Positions 21,916 through 33,880 of a stretch of DNA of 64,000 nt are shown here, in pieces; the first letter of the stretch is position 1; each line of letters begins with the position of its first letter. Source of the DNA: Prorocentrum cordatum. Lineage: Eukaryota > Sar > Dinophyceae > Prorocentrales > Prorocentraceae. The translations under genes and the position numbers were made by a program. Location: positions 320,501 to 384,500 of the forward strand of contig CAUYUJ010017838.1 in NCBI GenBank assembly GCA_963575745.1. The letters are read 5' to 3'. The notes beneath the pieces were generated by a model that saw nothing but the letters and a program-made list of their open reading frames with translations, made no database searches and was not told where the DNA came from.

Positions 21916-22024
21916 TAGTCACTTGGCTAGCGTCAGTGCAGGGGAAGCCCGCGATCACATCAGTCACGTGGGGCGCGTCAACAAGCGTGCCCGACAGTGT
22001 GTTCAACGCCATCTGGTCGCACTC

Positions 22025-22119
22025 CGGATTTCTCGGATCGGCGCTGGAACCCCCTCCCCGGCGCGCGGAGCGCGCCAGGGGCGCCGCCGGGGGGCCTCAG
22101 CGCCGATCCGAGAAATCCG
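22025..22119. repeat. Perfect 22-bp inverted repeat with GC-rich spacer
   Basis: The arm at 22025-22046 (starting CGGATTTCTCGGATCGG) is exactly reverse-complementary to 22098-22119. The 51-bp spacer contains its own palindrome, GGCGCGCGGAGCGCGCC. CACTC and GAGTG also lie outside the arms. It could be a foldback insertion or an RNA/DNA cruciform. Confidence 0.75.
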
Positions 22120-22260
22120 CGCGGACCCCAGAGTGTTTATGTTTATTCCCTACCTGGGCTCTGCCTAGAAGGGTTCTTACTCTCTGAGCTCAATGGGCCG
22201 GGCAGTGGGCCCCGCCCCAGGCGGTTCCCAAGGCATCCGCCCCGCGGTTCCCCCAGTTAC

Positions 22261-23050
22261 GTCCTCTTAGCTTAGCGTTGCTTATCTCATCTTAACTTAG
22301 CTTATTTTATCTTAGCGCAGCTTAGCTTCATCGTAGCTCAGGCGTATCTTAGCTTAGCTTACCTTCATCTTATGTTCGCTGAGCTTTAGCATAGCAGAGC
22401 ACAGCATAGCATAGCGCAGAATAGCATAGCCCAGCATAGCATAGCATAGCATAGCGCAGCATAGCATAGCATAGCATAGAATAGCAGAGCGCAGCACAAC
22501 ACAGCACAGCATAGCACAGCGCAGCATAACATAGCATAGCATAGCAGAGCATAGCAGCAAAGCAAAGGCAAAGCAACAGCAGCGGCAGCAAACCAAAGCA
22601 CAAACAACGCACAGCAAAGCAAAGCAAAAGCACAGCAAAGGAAAGGCAAAGCAAAAGCAATGTGCGACAGATACCGAGCTAGCCTCGATGTCATGGGTGT
22701 GATGCACTACATAGGCTCGGCCTTGAGGACTTGCTTAGCTTAGCTTAGCTTAGCTTAGCTTAGCGTAAGCATAGCGCAGCGCTGCATTAACATAGCATAG
22801 CATAGCATACCATAACATAGCACAGCATGGCATAGCATATCATAGCGCAGCAAAACATCGCGTAGTATAGCATAGCACAGCATAGCGCAGCTTAGCCTAG
22901 CATCGCATAGCAGAGCATAGCTTAGCATCGCACAGCGCAACATGACATATCATAGCATGGCTTAGCATAGCATAGCATCACGCAGCATATCATATCATAT
23001 CATAGCATGGCATAGCGCTGCATAGCATGGCATGGCATAGCATAGCATAG
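22261..23050. repeat. Pentanucleotide (AGCAT/AGCTT)n field
   Basis: Nearly 800 bp of 5-mers such as TAGCA, TTAGC and CAGCA, with a non-repetitive interruption near 22655-22735. Cys/Ala/Leu/Tyr-rich minus-strand frames are by-products. Confidence 0.9.
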
Positions 23051-23349
23051 CAACTAATGCTGCTTGCCTAGGGCCCCCAACTTCTAGGGAGGGTCGCACT
23101 GGGGTCATGACACTCTTGGTTCCCATGGATGGAGAAGGCGGTCGAGGAGACAGCGGGGCGGGCGGGCAAGACGGGCACGTCGTTTTTCGACCGCCCGCCG
23201 CGGCCGGCGAGCCTCCCAACTTGGCACCCCGACGGCCCGTCGGGGCCCACGCATGCATCCCAGCCACCCCTCTCGACGCAATGCCCGGCGCCAGGTCGGG
23301 CATGCCGAACGACGAGGTGGACTCGCTGAAGGTCGCGTCCTGGCGGCGT

Positions 23350-23597
23350 CTATCTCTCTCTCTCTCACTCTCTCTCTCTCTCTCTCCTCTCACTCTCGCT
23401 CTCACTCTCTCTCTCCCCCTTTCTCACTGTCTCTGTCCGTGCCCCTCTCTCTCCCTCTCTCTGTCTATCCTTTTCACTCTCTCTCTCTCTCTGTCACTCT
23501 CTCTATCTCAGTATCTTTCATTATTTCTCTCTCTCTCTCTCGTTCTCTCTCGCTCTCTCACTCTCTATTCCTGTCTCATCTGAATTTCCCTCTCACG

Positions 23598-23671
<74 letters not shown>

Positions 23672-23776
23672 CTCTCTCTCCTCTCTCTCTCACTCTCTCT
23701 CTCTCTCTCTCGCTCTCTCTCTTCTCTCTCTCTCTTCTCTCTCTCTTCTCTTCTCTTCTCTTCTCTTCTCTTCTCT

Positions 23777-23831
<55 letters not shown>
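23350..23831. repeat. (CT)n microsatellite at the 5' edge of the retrotransposon
   Basis: Imperfect then pure CT repeats ending about 155 bp before ORF1 of element copy 1. A similar (CT)n tract begins where the 3' UTR of copy 2 ends. Confidence 0.9.
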
Positions 23832-23832
<1 letters not shown>

Positions 23833-23955
23833 GTCTCGGCTCGAGAGTGCCCAGCACTCAGACCGCAGCCGCGACGCGAAGCGCCCCGCCTCGGAGCCAG
23901 ACTCCCAGGCCTCGCGAGACCGGAGGGGTCCCCAGCAGGACCCTACTGATTCGCG

Positions 23956-23972
23956 TCACCTCTCCCCACCAG
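23956..23972 (+). promoter_or_regulatory. Pyrimidine tract plus CAG upstream of ORF1
   Basis: TCACCTCTCCCCACCAG lies 14 bp before the ORF1 ATG (23986), with no ATG between. It fits a 3' splice (splice-leader) acceptor. It is a weaker tract than those before ORF2 and ORF3. Confidence 0.35.
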
Positions 23973-23985
23973 AGCGCCCGCAGCA

Positions 23986-26557
23986 ATGGCCCCCAGTAAG
24001 CCGGAGCGCCGTCGCTCTTCCAAGCAGCCTCCGAGCTCACGTCCTGCTGCTGAAGGGTCTCTCCTCCAACGCAAGCAGGACTGCATCGCAGCTCTCAAGC
24101 AAGCGGGGTCTGACCGCCCCACGGCCGCATACAACGGGCTTGCCGAGCTGAACGCGGATGAGCTCCAGGCCACGTACGACATGCACAAGACCAACACGAA
24201 GAAGCTCGGCAGTGCCTTGATCCGCATGTGCGCCGCCAACCAGATCAGCTACACGCTGGATCACCACCAGCGCAGCAAGCCTAAGCGCATTGGCGGTGAC
24301 ACATCACACCCACCAGCTGGGTCCGCACGTCTTCAGGCTGCGGACACCCAATTCATTGCCTTGGACCCGGCCTTTTGGAAGGTCCCAGTCCTCGCCGAAC
24401 CCACATCACTTGACGACGGCAAGACGTACAAGCCCAGTATCAGCCTCCACGACTACGAGAGCGGTGAACGGCTGCTGCAACACCACCTCGAGCAGGGTAA
24501 GCGTACCACGGGTCAGCTTGCGATTGCTGTCATGGGCCCAAAAAACGATAACTACGTCGGTACCGAGCTCGCCGTCCCCGTGCTGAAGCGTCACCCCAAG
24601 GCGCCCAAAGTGGTCCACACGCACGTCCCCGTGACCGTGTACCAGCTGGGCACCAAGGAAGTCGCCTGCACGGAAAAAGTAGCCGTCGCCACCATCGACC
24701 CTGCCGACCACGTATGCTGGATTCGGGCGACCATACATGAAACCGAGGCCATCGCCGCAGTCCCCTCCATGCATCAGGCCTTCGAGGACCAGTTCTCGGG
24801 AGGTGCCCCCGTGAACGGTGGTCCACGCGCCAAGGGTCCTTTCCGAAGGGACTCCCCTCCACAGGACAAGGCGCGCCAAAAACCAAAAGCACAGGGAGTC
24901 CAAGAAAGACGCTCGCCGCCAGGTGCTCGATAGTCAGCTCCAGGACACCTTCAAGGCCCTCTTCCACGGCAACTTTAAAGCCGTCACCATCCTCGAACCC
25001 TGCAAAAGCCTAGGCAGGTATGGATCGGGCGTCGGAAAGAGGTCCCTGGCTGCCACCTTCGGCGTCAGTCTTCAAGCGGTTGACAAGGTCTTGGCGGGTT
25101 CAGGGCAACTCGGCGCCACCTACGACCTCAGCAACGTAGGTGCAGACGAGCCCACTGCAGACAAGTACCAGACCGTGTGGTTCCCTGAGGACCAGCCCAT
25201 CACGATGGCAGATGCGTTCCAGAAGTCGGTGGATTTCAAGGCCCTGGGAGTCGTCAGGCACGGCAAGTCAGGCTTATTGGGGATCCGTGTTTCACGAGGG
25301 TCAGACGCCGCCAAGGCTGCTGCCGTCAGCATCCGCGGCTGCGAAGCCACCCTCGCCAAGACGCGCTACCGCATCACTGGCATTGCGGCACGCCACGCCA
25401 CGCTGACCCAGCTCGCCAAGACTCTCACGGGCCCGTCCGTCAAATGGGACTGTGAGGTCTACCACACCGCCTGGGACCCAGCCACTTCGGCTCAGTTTGC
25501 CTTAGTGCGCGCCCATCGTCCCCCACCCACATATACGGTACAGGTCGCAGGGTGCCCCATCCCGTGGAGCATCACCGAGGCCCCGTTGGCTGAGGTGGTG
25601 CCGAAGAGGGACAACGTTACCATCGTCACGCCTACCACCATCACAGAGCCTGTGACGCCGCCAGCCCGTGGTGGCGGCTTCAGCCCCGCCACTGGCACAC
25701 TCCTCACCAAAGCGGCCCAGAGCCCTTACCTCCACGACCTCATGACTGCCACGCCCAAAGGCAAGGGCGTCGCACCGCTCCTGATCCCCAAGGAGGAGCC
25801 TTTAGCCAAGCGCCACCGATCCTCCAGTGGGAAACGCGACGCCACGCCGCACGCAAGATCACACGGCGCCCCAGGCCGCAGCTCCTCTGCACCCCCGCAC
25901 GGCACGGACGGAGCTGCCGAGCAGACGGCCGTCCAAGGATCAGGTGGTCATGACCCGCAGCTTGGCACGGTGGCGGCTGAAGGTGGGGGCCACACCGAAG
26001 GGGACGCTGCCACAGCCGCCGAAGTACCAGGCGACGCTGACGACGTCGAGATCCTTTCATCAGGTGATGAATACAGCGTGGCTTCCCACGAACTCAACAC
26101 CTTCGGCGAACGCTTCGCATCGGCCCCTAAACTGCCAGATGCCGCCACGACCCGCATCCAACACATGGAACAACAGCACGAGCTGCTTGCCAACACGGTG
26201 GATAACATGCAGGTTCAGCTTGCGGGCGTTCTCTCCTCCCAGGCCACACTCACGGAGCACGTCTCAGGTTTGGAACGGGGGCTTGCCACCGTCGTCACCC
26301 AGCAACAGACGGCAACCGCCGAAGCCGCTGCACTGCGTGGCGACATCCAGGCCCTCCTCGGGCACCTCACGGGGGGCACCATCCACCTGCCACAGGTGGC
26401 CACTCTCGAAACTAAGAAGGAGGAAGCTGCATCAGTTGCCGATCCCGTGGTTGTCTGCGGGTGGATCGACCAGCCAGGCCGGGTCACCCCAGGGACGGGG
26501 CCCCCAGGGGCTGACAAAGGCAAAGACAAGGGTCGGGCCACCCAGGAACCCTATTGA
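23986..26557 (+). pseudogene. Retrotransposon ORF1 protein, copy 1 (one frameshift)
   Basis: The ATG at 23986 opens a basic N-terminus (MAPSKPERRRSSKQ). The frame is lost at a five-A run, 24878-24882; copy 2 has four A's here and stays open. Corrected, the protein is about 856 residues: a basic N-terminal region, a middle region of unknown fold (near residues 110-560), a Pro/Gly/Ser-rich linker containing RGGGFSPA, an acidic patch (EVPGDADDVEILSSGDEYS) and a C-terminal coiled coil (MEQQHELLANTVDNMQVQL onward) that should drive oligomerisation. A nucleic-acid chaperone/RNP role is typical of LINE ORF1 proteins, but no RRM or CCHC knuckle is visible here. Confidence 0.75.
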
Positions 26558-26609
26558 AGGTGCCTCAGAGAGCCTGCCTCAGCCCTCCGAGGAAGCGCCT
26601 TCAGAGGCA

Positions 26610-26656
26610 TCTCTTCTCTCTTCGCGTCGTATCTCTTTCTTGTCATATCATGTCAG
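26610..26656 (+). promoter_or_regulatory. Pyrimidine tract plus AG between ORF1 and ORF2
   Basis: TCTCTTCTCTCTTCGCGTCG, then TATCTCTTTCTTG, ends in TCATGTCAG|TTTT. The first ATG after this AG is the ORF2 start at 26729. The layout fits a splice-leader acceptor that frees ORF2 from a polycistronic transcript. The same tract is conserved in copy 2 at 39070-39116. Confidence 0.5.
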
Positions 26657-26728
26657 TTTTGGCAGCAGCACGCGCAAGCTATCTGGTGTAGGGACACCCG
26701 TCATCTTGCAGGGGGCGTGATTGTTGCA

Positions 26729-29700
26729 ATGTACATGAGCATGCAGGGGTATCTGAGGATGCGTGCTGACATGCAGCTTTTGGCTCATCGCTCGCGCCGC
26801 CCGCCAGGCCTCGCCATCATGTGGCGCCTTGCCTGCAGCCTGGCCCTCCCCTCGCTCGCTGGAGCACACCCGTCTTCAGGCGGTGCGCCCCAGCATGGAG
26901 GTGAGGTTTTCCTGCGACATGCTGAACGTGGGACTCTTTTTTACCTTTACGATGACAGCATCTACAAGTACGATCACTGCACCATTTTGGACCCGATCGT
27001 GAACAGCACCGCAGCAGCGGGTCCGTGCGGCAACGGACCGCTGGGCGCCATCGTGAGCGCATGCACGCCCTTGTCAACTACGACACATGCATCGAAATCC
27101 ACCCCCAGCGTGGCCTCGACCGTGGTGCAGCAGATCCTTGACGGGGACGTTGATATAGGCCAGGCACGCAGTGGCGGCTTCAGCCCCGCTTTCGTGCCCC
27201 GCTATAGCCCCACGGGTCTCACCACCCCCCTGTGCGCTAGGGGCGAACCCGAGGAGGACCCCGATTTCTGGCACCTGATGATGATCCGCGCCCGGCTCAT
27301 ACCGTGCGCTGTGGCGTGGGCACCAGGTGAGGACCACCAGAACGTGTTCTGGGCATGGCTCGAGGACTGCGTCCCGTACATCCTGGCGACGCTTCATCTG
27401 CCACAGTACGATCACCTCTTCCAGGAGGACTCTGAGGACACAACCGACGCCCTGCGCCAGCTCACCGCGTTCGACATGTGCGAGGACATCTGGTATAGAG
27501 CGGGCCCCGACAGACAGCGCACAAACCGCAACCTCACTCTTATCCAAGGCAGCCGCGAGTATTCCACCCGCTACTTTGGCCTCCTTCTGGAATACCAGGG
27601 TGCTCGTGCCCAGCTTGTCGGCCCTGAAGCTTTCGCGGCACCTTTGCCGCCATACCTCTCACGGGCCCACGCCTTACTACCAAGAGGCCTTCCCCCACCC
27701 GACCAAGACGCCCTGGCGTACCTCGCTGATGCGATCCTGCACCACCCGACAGACATGCAGCCGCTTGTCGAGGCGGAGCTCGCCGCGGCACCGATGGAAC
27801 CGCTTAACCCACCACCGCCAGCTGGCCTCGCCCAGCACGCCACGGGTGATCAGGCCGCAGACGACCCCGTATCATGGCTGCTCCAGCACATCGCGGCCAG
27901 CGACATCAGCGACACACCCCTGGACTCGTTCCACGCGTCGGACGATATCAGCAACATATCCCTGGGCTCGGTCCACGTGGACGATAGCCAGGACGACATG
28001 GAAACCCAGGATCGCGACGGCACGACACCACCAGGCGACACGGCCCAGCGTGACCGCGACAGTGAACCCCACCTAGGGCACACCTCGTCGCACAGCAGTC
28101 CGCCCAACAACTCGGCCCAGGCCGACCCCTGCGCACAGCTCAACGACGCTGAAGGCGCCACTGCCGCCGACGCGACAAGCCATACCACTGCATCGCCAGC
28201 TCATGCCAGCCCGCGCAGTGGCGGCTTCAGCCCCGCTGCAGCACTGGCTGGACCTGGACATCCCCAGACCGCAGGTGGCAGCACCACGCCCCGCACCTCT
28301 GTATACCGTGTTAACGTGACTGACTCCAACCCCAGTGTCATTGACCACTGGCAGGCCGACATCGACAACGACCCCATCGATGATGAGTACCCAGATGCCA
28401 GCGGTTCCCACGAGCCCCAGCACAGCGCAGCGGCATCACGACACTGTGGCTGCCTCATCTGCCTCTTTGTGGCCACGTACGCCATCGTGATAGCAATGCC
28501 GTACAAGGACCAGATCGATGGGTACTTGCCGACACCGAGCCGAGACCCCAGCTACCGACAACGACGACGACGTGAAGCGGCGGCACCAGGCCCATCTGTG
28601 CCCACCACATCCCGACGCACAACGACATACAACGTCACGTCCGCATTGTGGGCCACTCTCAAATGGACCAGCGTCAAACTCAGAGATAGCGTCTCGGGCG
28701 GAGCCAGCGCAGTCGGGGTCGGCCTCGGGGGTGTCCTGAAATGGGCCAGCGGCAAACTCGGGGCTATTGCCACGGGTGGAGTCGCGTGCGGTCTTCTACT
28801 CGTCGGCGCCAAACTTCTTGCCCAAGGAGCCGTCGGACACGTAGGAGCCCGCATCTGTGCGCGGGCCCTGGACTCATCCACAGCCCAGTGGTGCCTCCGC
28901 TGTTGCCAACCGAGCAGGAGGCCGCGCGATGAGGCCACATACACAATGCCGTGCACGCTTGCCGACGAACACGACGACCAGCACGTGCACTCACTCCGAC
29001 ATCCGCTGCTGCAGGAACACTACGCCGCAGCAGTTGCCGCCGCAGTCGCCGATGTCACCACCGCCACCGCCGCCGCCATCGTCGAAGTCACTGCCGCCGT
29101 ATCGCGAGCCTCGTCTGTCACACCAAGATCGACCAGCCCGTCCCCGCGAGACGGCTCCAAAAGCGGCGCGGCATACGGTAACCTACCGACTAACGAGGAT
29201 GCCACAGCACACGGCAGCGACACCGAGGCAAGGGAAACACGTGAGTGCACCCACGATAGCCCGTGGTCCATCTTCCGACATGCTGATGCTCGTGGTTCCT
29301 CTCCCGACGCGGACACCCAACCACCACGACGGCGAGCACGCTATGCATCACCCGCCAGGCCCCAGGCGCCTTCAGGCCCTGGTATGCCTTACACAGCCCT
29401 CAAGCCACCGACACGCAACTTACGCAACACTATCCAGCGCGACCCAGCGGTCCCCGTGCCGCCGACGAGCATCCTCAACGCCCTGTACCAAAACGGCTTT
29501 GCGCTTGGTAACAGTGGCGTGTCTACAGAGGACATCAAAGACGCTCTGCGACTCCACGACCATCCTCGATTTACCCATGATCTAACACTCCAAGCGCTGG
29601 GGCCGTGGACTGACATCATGCAGAGGCCCCCGAACCGCCTCACTTGGGTGCTGGAAGACTCGGGCGGGAACTCAGGCGAGACAATTTTCCCCTACCTCAC

Positions 29701-32700
29701 GTGGGACCTCCGCCAACCCACCACCGACGCGCCCACTGTCTTCTGGCATGGGACCCGCGGCGACCTTGCGGCCCGTCTTGCTGCCAACGGAGGGCACCTC
29801 TTGCCAGGTCCCCGCCGTGAAGCGAAGGGCCGAACTGGCACCAACGTTGGCCGCACGTACGTGAGCGTGCACCCTTCGCTGGCCGCGTGGTACGCAATGC
29901 CGCCCCACCCGCCCTACAGTCTCGAAGACGACACCCTCGCGTGGGGACCCATCGCACTCTGGATGTGCGAGGCCACCCAACCACCGCGCGGGGAAAACAG
30001 GCACAACGTCGTGAAAGGGGAGGCCCACGGAGCGCGCCTCATTTACCCTCGGGTCCTGAGCCTCCTCATCCGCATGGACTGGTGCGCCCCCACAGAAGCT
30101 GCTTCCAGGTGCCGTGCCCTACCACACGCCTATGGCATGGGCGACTGTGCGCACGCCCTTCACATCGCTGGCTACGATCATCCAGATCTCCGTGAGGCGG
30201 CTGAAGCTCACGACCAGGAAGCTAGCACCAGGCGCAGACCAGTCATCGCGGCAGCGTGGCCACCGCCGCAGGCACTATACTCGCCAGAGGCAGCGCGAGT
30301 ATGGGCCAAACAGCACTACGACACTGAAGCAGCCACCAGGGACGACCCTAACCAGCCCCGCCCACGCGTCTCGCTTCGCAAGCTCCAGCTGGACCCGAAA
30401 CCACTCATCGACCTGGTGTACACTGGCTTGCAAGCCGTCCCCGTGCGGGGGCATCCTGACGCACGCGAGTCGCGCCCCAGCGGCTCCAGCCCTGGGGCCG
30501 CGTCTGGCCCACCGCGCACTCACAAGTCAGGCACAGCCCTGGCGCACAGTCCAGACCGCTCATCGACGTCATCAGGAGCCGACGAACGCCGCACGCCTTC
30601 CCTCATCAGCGCGGCCGCCGCCCTCGCCCGAGGCCACGCCCGCCCACGGCGATCCGCCTCTCGTTCGTCACGACAGAGTGGCGGAAACTCCACCTCAGAC
30701 AACAATGGCATCGAGACGTGGGAGCACATTGAGACGGAAGAGGAGCCGACTGCCTACCACGTCCTCGCCTACCACGTCCGTGATGTGCGGGCCCGTGTCA
30801 ATGCCCCTGGCATCGAGGTCTGGCTTGACCCTGGTGATCACCACGACGGCGCCTACTTACCGTGGGGGACGACAGTCATGGGCCATCGCGTCATTAACCC
30901 TGCGGTGGCGGGGCGGGACGGCTGGGTCATCCTCCACCACGACCACGGCGACACCACTACTAAGCTCTGGGCACCGACCCAAGTCCACGTCAAAGCGGAC
31001 GACACCTGGCGCACGGTCATGGTACCAGCGGACATGGGGCCCCAGTGGATCGAGTGCCATGCCGAGGACGCTCGCCTCCCCGCCGAGGTTGTCCGCACTA
31101 CAGGCCAATCCTGGTTTGCTGACGTCTGGCCCTTGTGGGATCGGCCTCGACCCCACCCAGACGGCCCAGGCACAAACGAGCATGCGCTCCCGCCTCTACC
31201 AGGACGCTGGTCTTGCCTACAGTGTCGATTCCAATGCTGTCAGTACTGTGCGGCTCGCCGCAACACGCAGCTCGGCACCTCGGGCCAACCAACGTGCCCA
31301 GACTGTGCCCGCAGCGGACTGCGTACACTTATGGACTGGTCCAGTGACTACTCTTGCAACAGTTGGACGTGTGCATACAGCACCGACAACAGGGACTCCG
31401 ACACATGCTGCCTGTCCAGCAGGTGCCCCCATCCCCCCAGTCCACACAGCCTGCTCGACGTCCGTGCCACAGGGATGCCGCCGCACATCCTTGCCCGCCA
31501 ATTCGGCAACGCGCCAGCCCTCCACGACCTTAAGGACCCCCCCCGAGCGCCTTCAGGCCCCGGGGGGGAACCTCCACAACCAGGCCAAGCAGGTTACCAG
31601 GGTCAATGGTACTTCCCACCGAGGCCGCGGCGCGTCCCCAGGCAGGGACTGCCTGACGGCACGAGGCGGCCACCTGGGTTCACAGGAACGAGGATGCCCG
31701 AAGAACCGTTCCCCGACCAACCTCTTTGGAGGGAAGGCTACGTGCTCTTCGGCCCCCACCAGGCCCTCAAGGAGGAATTCACCTTCAACAAGACGGTCCG
31801 CCGACCCTACTCCCTAGCCATCACCAACATGTACAGGGATCGTGTCACGGTCAGGACCGTCTGCGAGTCGATCGCCGAGCGCATCCACACTACCCGCACC
31901 CGCTGGCGAGATGTGGTACTGTACTGGGACGCCGAGGGTGGTCCTGGGCCTCAAGCCCTCGACTACGACATGCGACTCTTCGACGCCATGGTGAGCCGTG
32001 CCACGACCGAAGCCGAGCTAAACCACGACCGCAGCAACCGTGGTAGTTTCTGCCTATATGGACCAGCGCACCAGCGAGCTGTAAACATCACGGCGATCTC
32101 CGAGCCGCAGAACATCGACTACATGGAGCATGTGCGGCGATACTCACCCGTAGGGGAGACCTACCCAGACCACGCCTTCGAGCACGTCTATCGGGGCTGG
32201 CAGCGGCCCGACGTGCCCCCCATCCTCCCCGACACCCGCCCCCTCTCGAGAGCCGACCAGCAGCGATATCAACAGCACAGCAGCGCATTCAGCAGCGCGA
32301 CCAACGCGACGCAGGACAGCCGAGCACGCCACGCTACCGCTCTCCCGCGCGAGTCCCGACAGGCGGCAGCACGGCCTACGGCGGGGTAGCCGCCTATTAC
32401 CGTGGCCCCATAGGCGCCAGGCCCGCGGCGGCTGGAGCAGCCGCCTCCAGCTACGGCCACGCCCCCCACGCCAGGGTACACCCAGCGGTCATCGGCTACC
32501 CGCGTGCACCCGTGCAGGCCCTCCCACGGGCCACCTCGCCCGTGCCAGGGTCCACGCGCGCCTGGGGCCATTACTTAGGCCGACATGATGGCACCTCCAG
32601 CAACCAGCCCGCAGTGATAACCCCTGCGGCTTCAGCCCAGGGGGCTGCAACAAACCGTGGCAGGACAGGGCGCCCTGAAGGATGGCGTGATGCGAACGTG

Positions 32701-33752
32701 CGTGCTTGGCAACCGCGCCAGCACGCACCCCCGCCAAACGTGGCTGCAGCGCTGCGCCCTGCCCAGGCAAAACCTGCCCCACCTGAGCGGGAGAGGCAGC
32801 CGCTTGTCCCGCTCGTCCTCACGTACACCCAGGCGCATCACAGCGCTTCCCCGCGGCACAGCGAGGGAAGCGCCCACCACGTCAGCCCCCGCCCCGACGC
32901 TGTCGACCCTGACCAGGCCACTGCCACGGCGGAGGGCGGCACAAGCGCCTCCCGCCAGCCCAGCCCATCACCCTGCGCGGCGCCGATCCGATCCCCGAGC
33001 AGGGCGGATTCCGAGCGCGCTAATGCCCAGTCGACCTCGCCACGCGACCGCCACACGGGCGGGCGCGTCCCGCGCAGCAGGTCCTGCAGCCGCCACAGCT
33101 CACGCAAGGCCCCAGGGAGCTCCACGAGCTCGCCACCTCGCGAGACTCAGGCTGATGGCCGAGCCCCCGAAGTGGTGCCACGCTTCGGTGCCAGCGTCAT
33201 CGAACCTGGCCAGGTCGACCTCGAGCCGACGCCGTCCACGGACCACGGGCCGCCGCTGCCCACCCGCGTGATCGTCCCCATCGACGAGGCGCCGACCTTC
33301 GACCCGTTCAAGAACAAGTACCGTGTCAAGGACCTTGCGGCGGGTTTCGGCGGTGGCTCACCGCTCTCACCTCAGAGTCGGGGCGGAGCCCCGCCACCTC
33401 AGCCGCTGCCGCGGCAGCGGCGGCCCCGCGGGGAATCAGCCCTGTCCGCAACGTGGGCCTCACGGCAGCGGGCATGGACGAGGCCCAGCGCCAGGCCACC
33501 GACCGCGCTGCTCGAGCTGTTCCACCAGATGCTGCTCATCAAGATACTGACGGGGCGGGCGCGCCACCGCAGGACGGACCAGCGGTGTCGCGTGCGCAGT
33601 ATATGCGCGTGCGTTGTGCCGCTGCCGCGCCTAGCCGCCGCCGCCGGTTCGCTTTTGCTTTTGTGTTCGGCAGGACGGATCGAGGAGTCGCCTCCCTCTC
33701 CCTCTGCTGCCGTCTCACCTCTCCTCCCCTCGTCCCCTATGTACAGGAGTGA
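26729..33752 (+). pseudogene. Retrotransposon ORF2 large protein, copy 1 (frameshifts near the 3' end)
   Basis: The first ATG after the candidate acceptor is at 26729. One frame runs about 1,880 codons to 32389, where a missing C near 32280 (copy 2 reads CAGCACCAGCAG) has shifted it; the true frame continues to about 33750. Visible parts: a signal-peptide-like stretch MWRLACSLALPSLAGA (26819), helical segments, a hydrophobic run LICLFVATYAIVIAM (about 28455), a second hydrophobic Gly/Ala region (28711-28848), an ADP-ribosyltransferase-like pair FWHGTRGDLA (29741) and GRTYVSVHPSLAAWYA (29849), and a Cys-rich cluster CLQCRFQCCQYC with CPDC (31207-31320). The C-terminal third is Pro/Ala/Arg-rich. 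The role is unknown; it is far larger than usual LINE accessory proteins. Confidence 0.65.
33691..33746 (+). promoter_or_regulatory. Pyrimidine tract plus AG upstream of ORF3
   Basis: CCTCCCTCTCCCTCTGCTGC, CGTCTCACCTCTCCTCCCCT and CGTCCCCTATGTACAG|GAG form a long pyrimidine tract ending in AG. A short uORF (ATG 33786) and then the ORF3 ATG at 33881 follow. The tract is conserved in copy 2 at 46148-46204. A splice-leader acceptor is the simplest reading. Confidence 0.45.
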
Positions 33753-33880
33753 GGAGGATTTTCCGAGACAGTTTTACTGACGTTTATGAACCCCCCCTGG
33801 CGCAGTGCCGACCGTGTCCCGCCTATACTTTTGGCCTGACGGCGGCTTCAGCCCCGGTCAAGCTAATCCATAGGAACGCC

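Noticed and set aside
22261-23050. Cys/Ala/Leu/Tyr-rich minus-strand membrane-like protein
   Set aside because: It is the translation of AGCAT/AGCTT pentamers. Three frames give the same peptide pattern because the period is five.
24037-26060. Antisense frames over ORF1 to ORF3
   Set aside because: They mirror the GC-rich codon use of the sense ORFs, and no antisense motif is recognised.
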